From: Ardenticatenales bacterium
Lineage (GTDB): Bacteria; Chloroflexota; Anaerolineae; Promineifilales; UBA4811
DNA length: 10,830 nt
Assembly (NCBI GenBank): GCA_030667645.1
Contig: DAOUVM010000044.1
Span: 1-10,830, forward strand
Direction: 5' to 3'
Each line of letters begins with the position of its first letter. Positions within the stretch are counted from its first letter, which is position 1. The notes beneath the pieces are model-generated. The model was not told where the DNA came from, ran no database searches, and saw only the letters and a program-made list of their open reading frames with translations. The position numbers and the translations under genes were made by a program. This document shows positions 1 to 6,905 of the stretch, piece after piece.

Positions 1-462
1 CTGACTGCGGTTCAGGAGATAGACCAGGATAAAGGGCGTGGCGATCGAGAACATGACAAAGGGTGCGACTAGCGACTCCAGGCCTATCAGGCCCAGCACG
101 ATGATGGCACTGACGCATGCCATCACCCACCCGGGGATGAGCGCCCACCAGTTTCGCCGGTCCGTCAGATAGATGAGCCAAAAGGGCAGCGAGATACTTG
201 CCGTGATGATGATCCCGGTCAGGGTGTTGCCCAACAACACTCCCAGGCCGACGCCGGCCATCACACAACCGGGGATGAGCGCCCACCATTGGTTCCGATC
301 GGATAGGTATATAAACCAAAAGGGCGAGCCGATGCCGATGAGAACCAGCGCCCACACCAACCGGCTCACGATGCTGATGATGCCCAGGGACTCGAGGAGC
401 AGTGCGATTCCCAACAGAATCAAGAGCCCTCCCCACCAAAACGAACTTTTCCTGCGTTCCAT
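1..462 (-). CDS. Repeat-containing multi-pass membrane protein (partial, C-terminus beyond the left edge)
   Basis: Reading the minus strand from an ATG at 462-460 gives 154 codons with no stop, so the gene leaves the window at base 1. A Shine-Dalgarno-like GGGAGAAG sits about 4 nt upstream (TCGGGAGAAGAACATG). After a short basic start (MERRKSS) the chain is almost wholly hydrophobic: likely membrane segments near residues 9-30, 34-52, 65-98, 107-140 and 141-150. It is built from a unit of about 46-50 residues that begins PFW(F/L)IYL(S/T)DR and continues with WWALIPG(C/W)VM. Units start at residues 47 and 93, with a third beginning at 143 (PFILVYLLNRSQ) as the frame exits. Uncharacterised proteins with WWA(L/I)IP repeats occur in Chloroflexota and Firmicutes, as I recall. 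No catalytic motif is visible and no function can be assigned. It is divergent from the DUF177 gene. Confidence 0.82.
   Translation of the reverse strand, partial: MERRKSSFWWGGLLILLGIALLLESLGIISIVSRLVWALVLIGIGSPFWFIYLSDRNQWWALIPGCVMAGVGLGVLLGNTLTGIIITASISLPFWLIYLTDRRNWWALIPGWVMACVSAIIVLGLIGLESLVAPFVMFSIATPFILVYLLNRSQ
131..288. repeat. Direct DNA repeat inside the membrane protein gene (138-bp period)
   Basis: A 20-nt stretch at 131-150 recurs unchanged at 269-288 (it starts CCGGGGATGA and ends GCGCCCACCA). The flanks are similar but diverged. The 138-bp spacing equals 46 codons, matching the protein repeat WWALIPG. It reflects internal duplication of the coding unit, not a mobile repeat. Confidence 0.8.
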
Positions 463-619
463 GTTCTTCTCCCGAAACGAAAACATATCCAATGCGTCTG
501 ACTCTACCACCAATACGTGGAATCGGTGATCAGGTTGCACTGAGGTTCGGATGCAGATGGGGATAGATAGATCTGGCCACCGCAGATTGGGCTGCAGTCT
601 ACCGCTCGAGTCTTGACCA

Positions 620-628
620 TGATATAAT
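620..628 (+). promoter_or_regulatory. Extended -10 promoter for the DUF177 gene
   Basis: TGATATAAT is a perfect extended -10 (TGn plus TATAAT). No convincing -35 lies 15-19 bp upstream; the TTGACC at 613-618 is too close to act as one. Transcription would start near 635, leaving a leader of about 40 nt. AGGGG at 666-670 is spaced 6 nt before the ATG at 677. Confidence 0.6.
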
Positions 629-676
629 CCTCCCCGGTGCTACAAGTCGCGCCATGAACCGCGGCAGGGGCAGTTT

Positions 677-1213
677 ATGATGTCCAATCGGAACCAATTG
701 CAGGAGCTACAGCCGAACGTCGGCTTTCTATTGCGGGAAGCGGCCGGGTATTCACGTGTGCTCCAGGTGAACCTGCCGGCCACGACGCTGGCAGACGCAG
801 TTCAGGTGGAGTGGCTCCGGGGGCAGATGAAACTCACCAGCACACGGCAAGGAGTCTGGGTAGACAGCGAGCTGGAAGCGGCGATTCTGGCCGACTGCAC
901 ACGCTGCCTGGGGGCCCACACTCTGACCCTGGCGATTCAGCTACAGGAACTGTTCTACTATCCGCCCTCGAGCGCACGCGGCCCCTCGGATTACGTGGTC
1001 ACTGAGGATGGGATTCTGGATCTGGTCGGGCCGGTGGGGGAGCAGATTGTGTTGCGTAGTCCCTTGCGGGTCTTGTGCCGGCCGGATTGCCGGGGCTTTT
1101 GCAGCCAGTGCGGCCAGAACTTGAACTCGGGATCCTGCGACTGTGAGGATAAAGCCACTGATCCGCGCATGGCGGTGCTGAGGGAGCTTCAGGAGCGCTT
1201 GTCTGACGAATAG
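677..1213 (+). CDS. DUF177 / YceD-family protein
   Basis: 178-residue cytoplasmic protein of the YceD/DUF177 family. Members often sit beside rpmF in bacteria, and plant homologues are linked to 23S rRNA accumulation; the precise molecular role is not established. The family signature is clear at the C-terminus: C134-RPD-C138-RGF-C142-SQ-C145-GQNLN, then C154-D-C156 and DPR at 162-164 followed by a helix (AVLRELQERL). An extra CTRC pair (C74, C77) lies in the middle, so the protein has eight or so potential metal-binding cysteines. The start at 677 is preceded by AGGGG with 6-nt spacing; a second ATG directly follows and could also be used. An extended -10 is at 620-628. No rpmF follows: the next gene is a histidine kinase on the other strand, whose stop lies 4 nt away. 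Confidence 0.85.
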   Translation: MMSNRNQLQELQPNVGFLLREAAGYSRVLQVNLPATTLADAVQVEWLRGQMKLTSTRQGVWVDSELEAAILADCTRCLGAHTLTLAIQLQELFYYPPSSARGPSDYVVTEDGILDLVGPVGEQIVLRSPLRVLCRPDCRGFCSQCGQNLNSGSCDCEDKATDPRMAVLRELQERLSDE

Positions 1214-1217
1214 CGCG

Positions 1218-3434
1218 TCACTGCCCCTCGCCTGGCTTGATGGGGAAGACGAGGTGAAACTCGCTGCCGGGGCAACGTTCTGGATCATGGCCTTCAGATT
1301 CCACCCATATCCGGCCGCCGTGGGCTTGGATGATTCCGCGGACAATCGCAAGTCCCAACCCGGGCCCGGCCGCCATGAAATCGGTACCGCCGGTGGAGTG
1401 TAGCTGGGGGTCAGATGCGCGGAAGAACTTTTGATAAATCAGCTCGTGGTCGCGGGGATCGATTCCCACCCCCGTGTCAGCAATGATCAGCTCGATCTCC
1501 CCATCTGCGTTCCGCTCATCTTGCAGAACTTGCGCGCTGATCGTGATCCGGCCGCCGTCGGGCGTGTACCTGATCGCGTTGAGGAGCAGGTTGCTGACCG
1601 CCTGGACCAGTCGCTGGAAATCAGCCATGATCGGCGGCAGGTTCCGGATGCCCGTGATGCTGAGAGCCAGCCGCCGCTCCCGCATCGCCTCTGCCAGGGG
1701 TTCGACGGCAATCCGCAACACCGCATCGAGTTTCGTCTCTGCCAGACTCAGCGCCATAGCATCTACGTCGATCTGGGATGCGTCCAACATGGAGTTGATC
1801 ACCCTGTCCAGTTGATCGACAGCCCGGCTGACACGCCCCGTCAGCCGGCGGGCCTGTTCAGAAGTCAGCGAGTCAGCCTCGATCATTGCCTCGATTAGAT
1901 CGGTATAGCCCTTTACCTGGGTGAGGGGCGTCCGCAGTTCGTGGGACGCGATCGTGATAAAGTCACTCTTGGCGAGGTCCATATGCTGCAAACGCTCGTT
2001 CGAAAGGCGCAGATCCTCGTTCAGGAGTTGGATCTCGGCGTTCAGGTTCTTCATGTCGTCGAACAGCCGTGCGTTGGTAAGCGCGCCGACCGATTGCCCG
2101 GCGAGTACCTGCAAAAGCTGCAGCTCGCTGCCGCGATAGGGCGCTCCCGAATCTCTGGGGCCGATAGCCAGCAAGCCAATCGGCAATCCGTCGGTCATGA
2201 TGGGGACATAGACCGCCGCCTGCATCTCGACCAGCCACAGCCGTTGCTTTTTCGTCAGAGACTGGAATTCAGGCAGAACGTCAATGTCGTACTGGAGCAG
2301 GGGCCGGCGCTTTTCGACGAAATGGGCAAAGATGGGGCCGGCTACTGAAAATGACATCAGACTGTCTTGCATTCGCCCCGCGCCGCCGGCCGGCAGCACC
2401 ACAGCCGTGTTGTTATCTACTTTCACCAGCATCATGGCACCATTACGGAATCCCAGGACATCTCTAATGGTGTCGATGGCAACCGAGGAGAGGGTCTCAA
2501 TGTCCAGGATGTTGCCAATGGTGCGGGCGTACGTCTCCACAATGGCAGCCGCGTCGTACCGTTGAGCAATGATGGTCCGGGTAATGAATCTATCAATCCG
2601 GGCGGAACCAAACCGGTAGATAGTCCCGAGAAAGAGTGCCAGCCCGATTACTGTGGGGATTGCCTCACCGGAGAGCGTCTGATTGGTGAGTGCGGCAGCA
2701 GCCAGGACGGCGGCAATGATGACAGCGGCGATTACCGTGATTGACACGAGATGACCCAAGGTCAACCGCCCAAGGTTCTGGATGTCGAACACGTGATAGC
2801 TGATGACGCCGTACACCAGCCCCCCGCTGCCAAGCAACAGAATCATGGCGCCGATAGAGGACGGTACGAATCCTTGCAGAGAAAAGAAAAACTGCCCTGC
2901 GAATACCAGGGCCAGCGCACCGGCCCAGTGGAGCAGGCGGTTGGCGTGCAGGGGCAGGCGCGCTTGAGCAGACCGGTACAGAACCACTGCCACCAGGCCG
3001 GCCGCCATTGCCGCCCAGCAGAGCAAGAAGAACAGACCACCAATATTGAGTTCAGGGAAAAGGAGCAGCCGGCCGGCGCCGGGGGCGATCAGGGAGGTGG
3101 CGGGCGCAAGCTGAGTCACCAGGATTAGCAGTATGAGCCAGGCTACGAGTGCAACGGCTACCGGCCGGTTCCGATCCCACTTGCCGTGGGCTGCCGTCAG
3201 GATGAACAGCGGAACCAGGCTGATGGCCCAACCATACGTGGCGGTCTGGCGCAGCCACCCACTCTCCGGCATGCCTTCCAGAACTATGGCGACGATACTC
3301 ACGAGGGCCGAGACGGCGAGGAAGCCGGTCAACGACAGCCTCATTGTGTTGCGTTTTCCCTGATGGCGCAACAAGAGCGCAATCAGTAGCCCTTGTCCGG
3401 CCGCCGCCATCAGTCGAGCAAAAGGAATGACCAT
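1218..3434 (-). CDS. Membrane-bound GAF sensor histidine kinase (orphan)
   Basis: 738-residue two-component sensor kinase. About nine hydrophobic segments span residues 1-275 (roughly 5-22, 33-53, 63-82, 91-110, 128-153, 168-188, 191-213, 227-250, 257-275), with an HVFDI motif after the seventh, as in multi-TM N-terminal sensor modules. A GAF-like domain follows (about 300-460), then a coiled coil (about 460-488) and the HisKA dimerisation domain with the phospho-acceptor H498 in ASHELRTPL. The HATPase_c domain has N615 and N619 in the N box, D653-TGVG at 653-657, and a GPGLGLAIV glycine box near 690-698. All catalytic landmarks are present, so it should autophosphorylate. No response regulator gene is in the window, so its partner is unknown. 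The chosen ATG at 3434 has only a weak SD (GGACGG), and no better in-frame start lies upstream. A well-formed promoter at 3619-3647 would give a leader of about 178 nt. Its end converges on the DUF177 gene with a 4-nt gap. Confidence 0.93.
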   Translation of the reverse strand: MVIPFARLMAAAGQGLLIALLLRHQGKRNTMRLSLTGFLAVSALVSIVAIVLEGMPESGWLRQTATYGWAISLVPLFILTAAHGKWDRNRPVAVALVAWLILLILVTQLAPATSLIAPGAGRLLLFPELNIGGLFFLLCWAAMAAGLVAVVLYRSAQARLPLHANRLLHWAGALALVFAGQFFFSLQGFVPSSIGAMILLLGSGGLVYGVISYHVFDIQNLGRLTLGHLVSITVIAAVIIAAVLAAAALTNQTLSGEAIPTVIGLALFLGTIYRFGSARIDRFITRTIIAQRYDAAAIVETYARTIGNILDIETLSSVAIDTIRDVLGFRNGAMMLVKVDNNTAVVLPAGGAGRMQDSLMSFSVAGPIFAHFVEKRRPLLQYDIDVLPEFQSLTKKQRLWLVEMQAAVYVPIMTDGLPIGLLAIGPRDSGAPYRGSELQLLQVLAGQSVGALTNARLFDDMKNLNAEIQLLNEDLRLSNERLQHMDLAKSDFITIASHELRTPLTQVKGYTDLIEAMIEADSLTSEQARRLTGRVSRAVDQLDRVINSMLDASQIDVDAMALSLAETKLDAVLRIAVEPLAEAMRERRLALSITGIRNLPPIMADFQRLVQAVSNLLLNAIRYTPDGGRITISAQVLQDERNADGEIELIIADTGVGIDPRDHELIYQKFFRASDPQLHSTGGTDFMAAGPGLGLAIVRGIIQAHGGRIWVESEGHDPERCPGSEFHLVFPIKPGEGQ

Positions 3435-3618
3435 AACCGTCCGCTGCGAGCAGTCTCCCGATTGGGTTAGTATGGGGCGGGCTCCTTCCCCGGCAATGGC
3501 ATCATCGCAGAGAAAGCGACCGCGCCGGCACCGACCTGGTTCGTCGTCCTGCCAACCATGCAGCGAGTAGGCCAGCGCCTTCTCTGCCCGGCCTGGGAGT
3601 CAGTGCCAACTGGGAGCG

Positions 3619-3647
3619 ATTGTAGCATGGAAGCTGACGAAACGCAA
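3619..3647 (-). promoter_or_regulatory. Promoter reading toward the histidine kinase
   Basis: On the minus strand, TTGCGT (3647-3642), a 17-bp spacer and TACAAT (3624-3619) form a good sigma70-type promoter; TGC directly before the -10 also makes it an extended -10. Transcription would begin near 3612. No convincing gene lies between there and the kinase start at 3434, so the mRNA would have a long leader of about 178 nt. Confidence 0.6.
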
Positions 3648-3668
3648 TGTGGATAGCCGCAGTCCGAA

Positions 3669-3688
3669 CCCGAGTTCCGGCACTCGGG
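3669..3688. other. Perfect 7-bp inverted repeat in the divergent intergenic region
   Basis: CCCGAGT (3669-3675) and ACTCGGG (3682-3688) are exact complements around a 6-nt spacer. No T-run follows on either strand, so it is a poor terminator. Its place just upstream of the minus-strand promoter, in the 395-nt gap between the kinase and dipeptidase genes, would suit a regulator-binding site. I see no other gene or RNA in the rest of 3435-3829. Confidence 0.35.
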
Positions 3689-3807
3689 CAAGAGCGCCCA
3701 TTCGAAGCTCCGGGATGAGCGAGAGTGTAGAAGAACAAGCGAGGCGCCGTCGCCGCAGTCCCATTCTCAACACCCTCATGAGATACCTTTCCCATGGGCC
3801 CGTCAAG

Positions 3808-3816
3808 TGGTATAGT
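3808..3816 (+). promoter_or_regulatory. Extended -10 promoter for the dipeptidase gene
   Basis: TGGTATAGT fits an extended -10. The region 17 bp upstream (TTTCCC at 3788-3793) is a weak -35. Transcription would start at about 3823, only about 7 nt before the ATG at 3830, so the message would be nearly leaderless. This argues against the upstream ATG at 3794 as the start codon. Confidence 0.45.
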
Positions 3817-3829
3817 TGGGCACTGGCGA

Positions 3830-4924
3830 ATGAAAAACGTAAACGACTCTCCTGTGTCTCTCGTGGTGGATGGCCACCAGGATATTGCCTGGAACTGGCT
3901 TGAACTGGGACGCCACCCGGCCGAGAGCGCACTGGCCGGCCGGGAAGGCGAGAAAGGAACCAATATCCCCGCGAATACAGGCCGCCGCACCGTTGGATTG
4001 CCGGAATGTCTGGCCGGGCGGGTGGGTGTGATCTTTGCCACCCTGTTTGTGGCGCCTCGCCGTGCCGGCCGCGGCTCTTGGCGCCGGCAAACCTACACGA
4101 CGGCGGAGACAGCCCACGCTTTGGCGACCGAGCAACTGGACCACTATAAGCGGTTGGCTGACGATGAGCCGCACGTGCGCCTGATCACCACAGCGCAAGA
4201 ATCGGAGCAGGTGGTTGCCAGTTGGTCGAACAGCGATGACTCGGAGCGCCTGGTGGGACTGGTGGTGTCCATGGAGGGGGCAGATCCGGTTCGAAAACCG
4301 GCCGAGGTGCACCAGTGGCACGCGGAGGGGCTACGCATCATCGGGCCGGCCTGGGCCGCCACTCGCTACGCCGGGAGTGCGAGCGAGCGCGGGCCGCTGA
4401 CCCAACTGGGACGAGAACTGCTGGCGGAAATGGCCCAGGTCAACATGGCCCTTGACCTCAGCCACATGGCCCAGGCAGCTTGCATCGAGGCGGTCGAAAG
4501 CTATGCAGGCCCGGTCATCGCAAGCCACAGCAACCCGCGTTTATTCCATCCCACCGATCGCGGACTGTCGGACGACATGATCGGCCGGCTGGTGGCCCGG
4601 GACGGCGTGGTAGGCATTGTCCCCTATAACAGATTCCTCCAGCGAGGCTGGAAGACCGGCGACCCGAAGGAACTGGTCTCCATCCAGATCGTGGTTGACG
4701 CCATTGACCATGTGGCGCAGATTGCCGGCAGCAGCGCCAACGTGGGAATAGGATCCGACTTTGATGGGGGTTTTGGCGCCGAGTCGATCCCGGCCGAAAT
4801 GGATACTATCGCCGACCTGCTTCTGATTGCAGAGGCTTTGGACGGCCGTGGTTATGCCCAGGAGGATATTGAGCGAATCATGAGCGGCAATTGGCTGCGG
4901 ATACTGAGCCGCACTTTGCCGTGA
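3830..4924 (+). CDS. Membrane dipeptidase family protein (peptidase M19)
   Basis: 364-residue M19 zinc dipeptidase. Enzymes of this family cleave dipeptides, including ones containing D-residues, with a binuclear zinc site in a TIM barrel. All expected ligands can be placed (numbering from the ATG at 3830): H16 and D18 in DGHQDIAWN, E149 in SMEGADP, H212 in DLSHMA, and H233 in ASHSNPR. RGLSDDMIGRL (near 244) and the VGIGSDFDG signature (D310/D312) are also family hallmarks. No signal peptide is visible, so it is probably cytoplasmic despite the family name. The frame is open from an ATG at 3794, but that codon lies upstream of the likely -10 at 3808-3816, and M19 proteins usually begin shortly before the (D)GHxD motif; 3830 is preferred though it lacks a clear SD. 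It probably forms an operon with the RNase H-SWIM gene 11 nt downstream. Physiological substrate unknown. Confidence 0.92.
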   Translation: MKNVNDSPVSLVVDGHQDIAWNWLELGRHPAESALAGREGEKGTNIPANTGRRTVGLPECLAGRVGVIFATLFVAPRRAGRGSWRRQTYTTAETAHALATEQLDHYKRLADDEPHVRLITTAQESEQVVASWSNSDDSERLVGLVVSMEGADPVRKPAEVHQWHAEGLRIIGPAWAATRYAGSASERGPLTQLGRELLAEMAQVNMALDLSHMAQAACIEAVESYAGPVIASHSNPRLFHPTDRGLSDDMIGRLVARDGVVGIVPYNRFLQRGWKTGDPKELVSIQIVVDAIDHVAQIAGSSANVGIGSDFDGGFGAESIPAEMDTIADLLLIAEALDGRGYAQEDIERIMSGNWLRILSRTLP

Positions 4925-4935
4925 TGGTGTAACCC

Positions 4936-5643
4936 ATGCCGTACACCAGGTTTCCTCCCTCTATTCCGCCTCGCGGAGGGCGGCGGAACTGGGTCGAGGA
5001 GTTGACTCTCCCTACCCGGCTGGAGCTGTATGCACATGGGCTGGTAGAGCGAAAGATCGCTACCTACGGTTTCGTGGTCTGGGACGTGGGGGAGAACCGG
5101 CTGCTGCAGGAGCATGGGGCGATCGCTGCTAAAGGGCCAGAGGCCACACCGCTGGCGGCCGGCTACACTGCTCTCATCGAAGGTCTTGGCTGGCTGGTTC
5201 GTCATGGGCACCGCCGGCGCCGGATCGTGGCCTATTCAGACAATGTCCTGGTCTGTGATCAGTTGAGCGGCGGCCGGCCGGTGCACGACGGAGCGCAATG
5301 GCAGTTGGTGAGGGAGGGGCAGAGGATCGTCCGGCTCTTTTCTCAACTCTCACTGAAATCGATCTCCGAGCAGGTCAATGACCACGCCGTTGGGCTGGCG
5401 GCCGGCGCTTATGTGACTGCGCAGGAGGAACAACGGCTCCAGCGGGTGCCGGCCGTGCTGCGCGAATTGCGGCGAGCCAAGCCGGATATCTATCTGGTGG
5501 GCGACCGCTATCAAGTGGACCTGGCGGCCGGCACGTGTACCTGCCCTGATTTTCGGACGATGCACTCGGATCAATACCCCATCCGCTGCAAACACCTGCT
5601 TGCCGCGCTGCAGCAACGCTCATCGCCAGCGCCCGATTCCTGA
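4936..5643 (+). CDS. Degenerate RNase H-fold protein fused to a SWIM-type zinc finger
   Basis: 235 residues. Residues about 28-160 resemble an RNase HI-like domain of the reverse-transcriptase-associated (RVT_3) type: YAHGLVERKIATYGFVVWD, then AAGYTALIEGL, AYSDNVLVCDQL and NDHAVGLAAGAY follow the usual order of strands and helices. Three of the four catalytic acids look lost: the first Asp is H34 (YAHG for YTDG), the Glu is G76 (AAGY for AAEY), and the last Asp is V152 (N..AV.LA for N..AD.LA); only D102 in SDN remains. It is therefore probably not a nuclease. Residues 181-225 form a SWIM-like finger: C201-T-C203 followed by C218-K-H220, a CxC-x14-CxH pattern. SWIM fingers bind DNA or proteins. 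An in-frame TAA at 4930-4932 makes ATG 4936 the first possible start, although no SD is seen, so translation may be coupled to the dipeptidase gene. Function unknown; a nucleic-acid-binding role is inferred. Confidence 0.8.
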   Translation: MPYTRFPPSIPPRGGRRNWVEELTLPTRLELYAHGLVERKIATYGFVVWDVGENRLLQEHGAIAAKGPEATPLAAGYTALIEGLGWLVRHGHRRRRIVAYSDNVLVCDQLSGGRPVHDGAQWQLVREGQRIVRLFSQLSLKSISEQVNDHAVGLAAGAYVTAQEEQRLQRVPAVLRELRRAKPDIYLVGDRYQVDLAAGTCTCPDFRTMHSDQYPIRCKHLLAALQQRSSPAPDS

Positions 5644-5664
5644 GGGCATATCGAGTTGGCAGCC

Positions 5665-5683
5665 CCGACCGGCACGCCGGTGG
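5665..5683. other. Short GC-rich inverted repeats in a convergent gap
   Basis: In the 95-nt gap between two convergent genes (5644-5738), ACCGGC (5668-5673) and GCCGGT (5676-5681) are exact complements, flanked by CC/GG with one bulged G. A second imperfect pair, CCGGGTAGC (5719-5727) and GCTATCCGG (5738-5746), overlaps the end of the aminotransferase gene. Neither is followed by a T-run, so intrinsic termination is doubtful; they may slow convergent transcription. Confidence 0.3.
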
Positions 5684-5738
5684 CTTGCGGGCTCATGAAG
5701 CGGTGATGCTCGGCGCGGCCGGGTAGCAGAGCGGCCCG

Positions 5739-6905
5739 CTATCCGGTGGCCTGCGGCAGCACGCGCTCGAGCGCCTGGAGCAAGGCATCAATGTCCTCTT
5801 GCGTGTTATAGCCCTGGACAGAGATGCGGATGAACTGGTGTTCATTCCACGATAAGCACGGGACCTCTATCCGATATTCGTCGTAGAGACGCGCTTTAAA
5901 GCCGGGTAGATCGGCGATAGCGGGCAGAGGTGCGGTCACCATCTGCTGGTAGAACCCGGCCTCCGGAGGGTAGAGTGATGGGAGACCGGTCAGCTCGTGG
6001 ATTCGAAGCAGCGCCTGGCGGGCGAGTTCGCGGCAGCCGGCTCTCACCGACCCCCAGTCGTGTTCAGCCTGAAACTGGATGGCGGCCGGCACAGAGAGCG
6101 CGGCGGCCGGGTCTCTGGTGCCCGACCACTCGAGGCGGTCAACGTAGCGAGAACCAGAGGTGAATAATCCATCGTCCTTCCACCCCCAACTGACGACGAG
6201 TGACTCGATCAGGCACTGTCTGTCGCGGCGAGTATACAGAAACCCTGCACCCTTGGGGGCCATGAGCCATTTGTGGCAGTTGCCGGCATAGAAATCGGCT
6301 CCAACTGCCTCCATATCGAGGGGTATCTGACCTGGGGCATGGGCACCGTCGACGCAGGTCAGAATCCCGGTCTGCCGGGCGCGGCGGCAGATCGTCTCTA
6401 CCGGCAGGCGGAGCGCCGTCGGAGAGGTGATGTGGCTCAAGAAGATCGCCCTGGTGCGGGGCGTGACTCCCTGCCAGAACTGGTCTGCGATCTCCTCGGC
6501 CGACCGCACTGGCAGGGGGATCGGCTGGTGAAGGTAGGACGCGCCCGCCTTGCCACACACAAACTCCCAGGCATTGTCGCAGGCGCCATACTCGTGGTCT
6601 GAGGTCAGGACCTCGTCACCCGCCTCCAGAGCAAGCGATCGAGCGACAATGTTGACGCCAACGGTGGCATTGGGCACATAGACGAGGTCATCCGCATCGG
6701 CGTGGAGATACTCCCCCAATGCCTGCCGCGCTACCCGCAAGCGGTCTGTCAGTTCGCGGATCAGGAACTTGACCGGCTGGCGCTCCAGCCGGCGCTGCCA
6801 CGCCTGGCATATCTCGAACACCGGCCGAGGGGTGGCTCCAAAGGAGCCGTGGTTGAGAAAAACAACGTCGGGATCCAGTAGAAAGAGCTTTCTGATAGTG
6901 GTCAT
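5739..6905 (-). CDS. PLP-dependent class-V aminotransferase-like enzyme (isopenicillin-N-epimerase-like)
   Basis: 388-residue fold-type I PLP enzyme of the class-V aminotransferase family, in the branch often annotated isopenicillin N epimerase-like or cysteine desulfurase/lyase-like. Visible landmarks (numbering from 6905): FLNHGSFGATPRPVF near 16-30 at the substrate side, NATVGVN near 79-85, VDGAHAPGQ with the PLP-binding D186 and H189, NCHKWLMAPKG with the Schiff-base K212, and WSGTRDPAA near 260. The actual reaction cannot be read from the sequence; true epimerase activity is unlikely without a beta-lactam cluster nearby. The frame stays open to a GTG at 6950, but the ATG at 6905 has AAGGA 8 nt upstream and is the better start. 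A promoter at 6985-7013 would give a leader of about 73 nt. The gene is divergent from dnaN. Confidence 0.9.
   Translation of the reverse strand: MTTIRKLFLLDPDVVFLNHGSFGATPRPVFEICQAWQRRLERQPVKFLIRELTDRLRVARQALGEYLHADADDLVYVPNATVGVNIVARSLALEAGDEVLTSDHEYGACDNAWEFVCGKAGASYLHQPIPLPVRSAEEIADQFWQGVTPRTRAIFLSHITSPTALRLPVETICRRARQTGILTCVDGAHAPGQIPLDMEAVGADFYAGNCHKWLMAPKGAGFLYTRRDRQCLIESLVVSWGWKDDGLFTSGSRYVDRLEWSGTRDPAAALSVPAAIQFQAEHDWGSVRAGCRELARQALLRIHELTGLPSLYPPEAGFYQQMVTAPLPAIADLPGFKARLYDEYRIEVPCLSWNEHQFIRISVQGYNTQEDIDALLQALERVLPQATG

Noticed and set aside
173..529. 118-codon plus-strand ORF
   Set aside because: It lies antisense to the membrane protein gene at 1-462, whose minus-strand reading has a good SD, strong hydrophobic periodicity and protein-level repeats.
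3467..3559. 30-codon minus-strand ORF in the kinase leader
   Set aside because: No SD before the ATG and no recognisable features; kept only as part of the leader observation.
3794..3829. Upstream ATG as start of the M19 gene
   Set aside because: It lies before the likely -10 at 3808-3816, so the mRNA would not contain it.
3502..4041. 179-codon minus-strand ORF across the kinase-dipeptidase gap and into the dipeptidase gene
   Set aside because: Low-complexity, Arg/Pro/Ser-rich translation typical of an antisense G+C-rich shadow; it overlaps the zinc-binding N-terminus of the M19 gene and has no SD.
4924..4932. Two-codon ORF (ATGGTGTAA) overlapping the M19 stop
   Set aside because: Too short to judge; may be chance, though it could help reinitiation at 4936.
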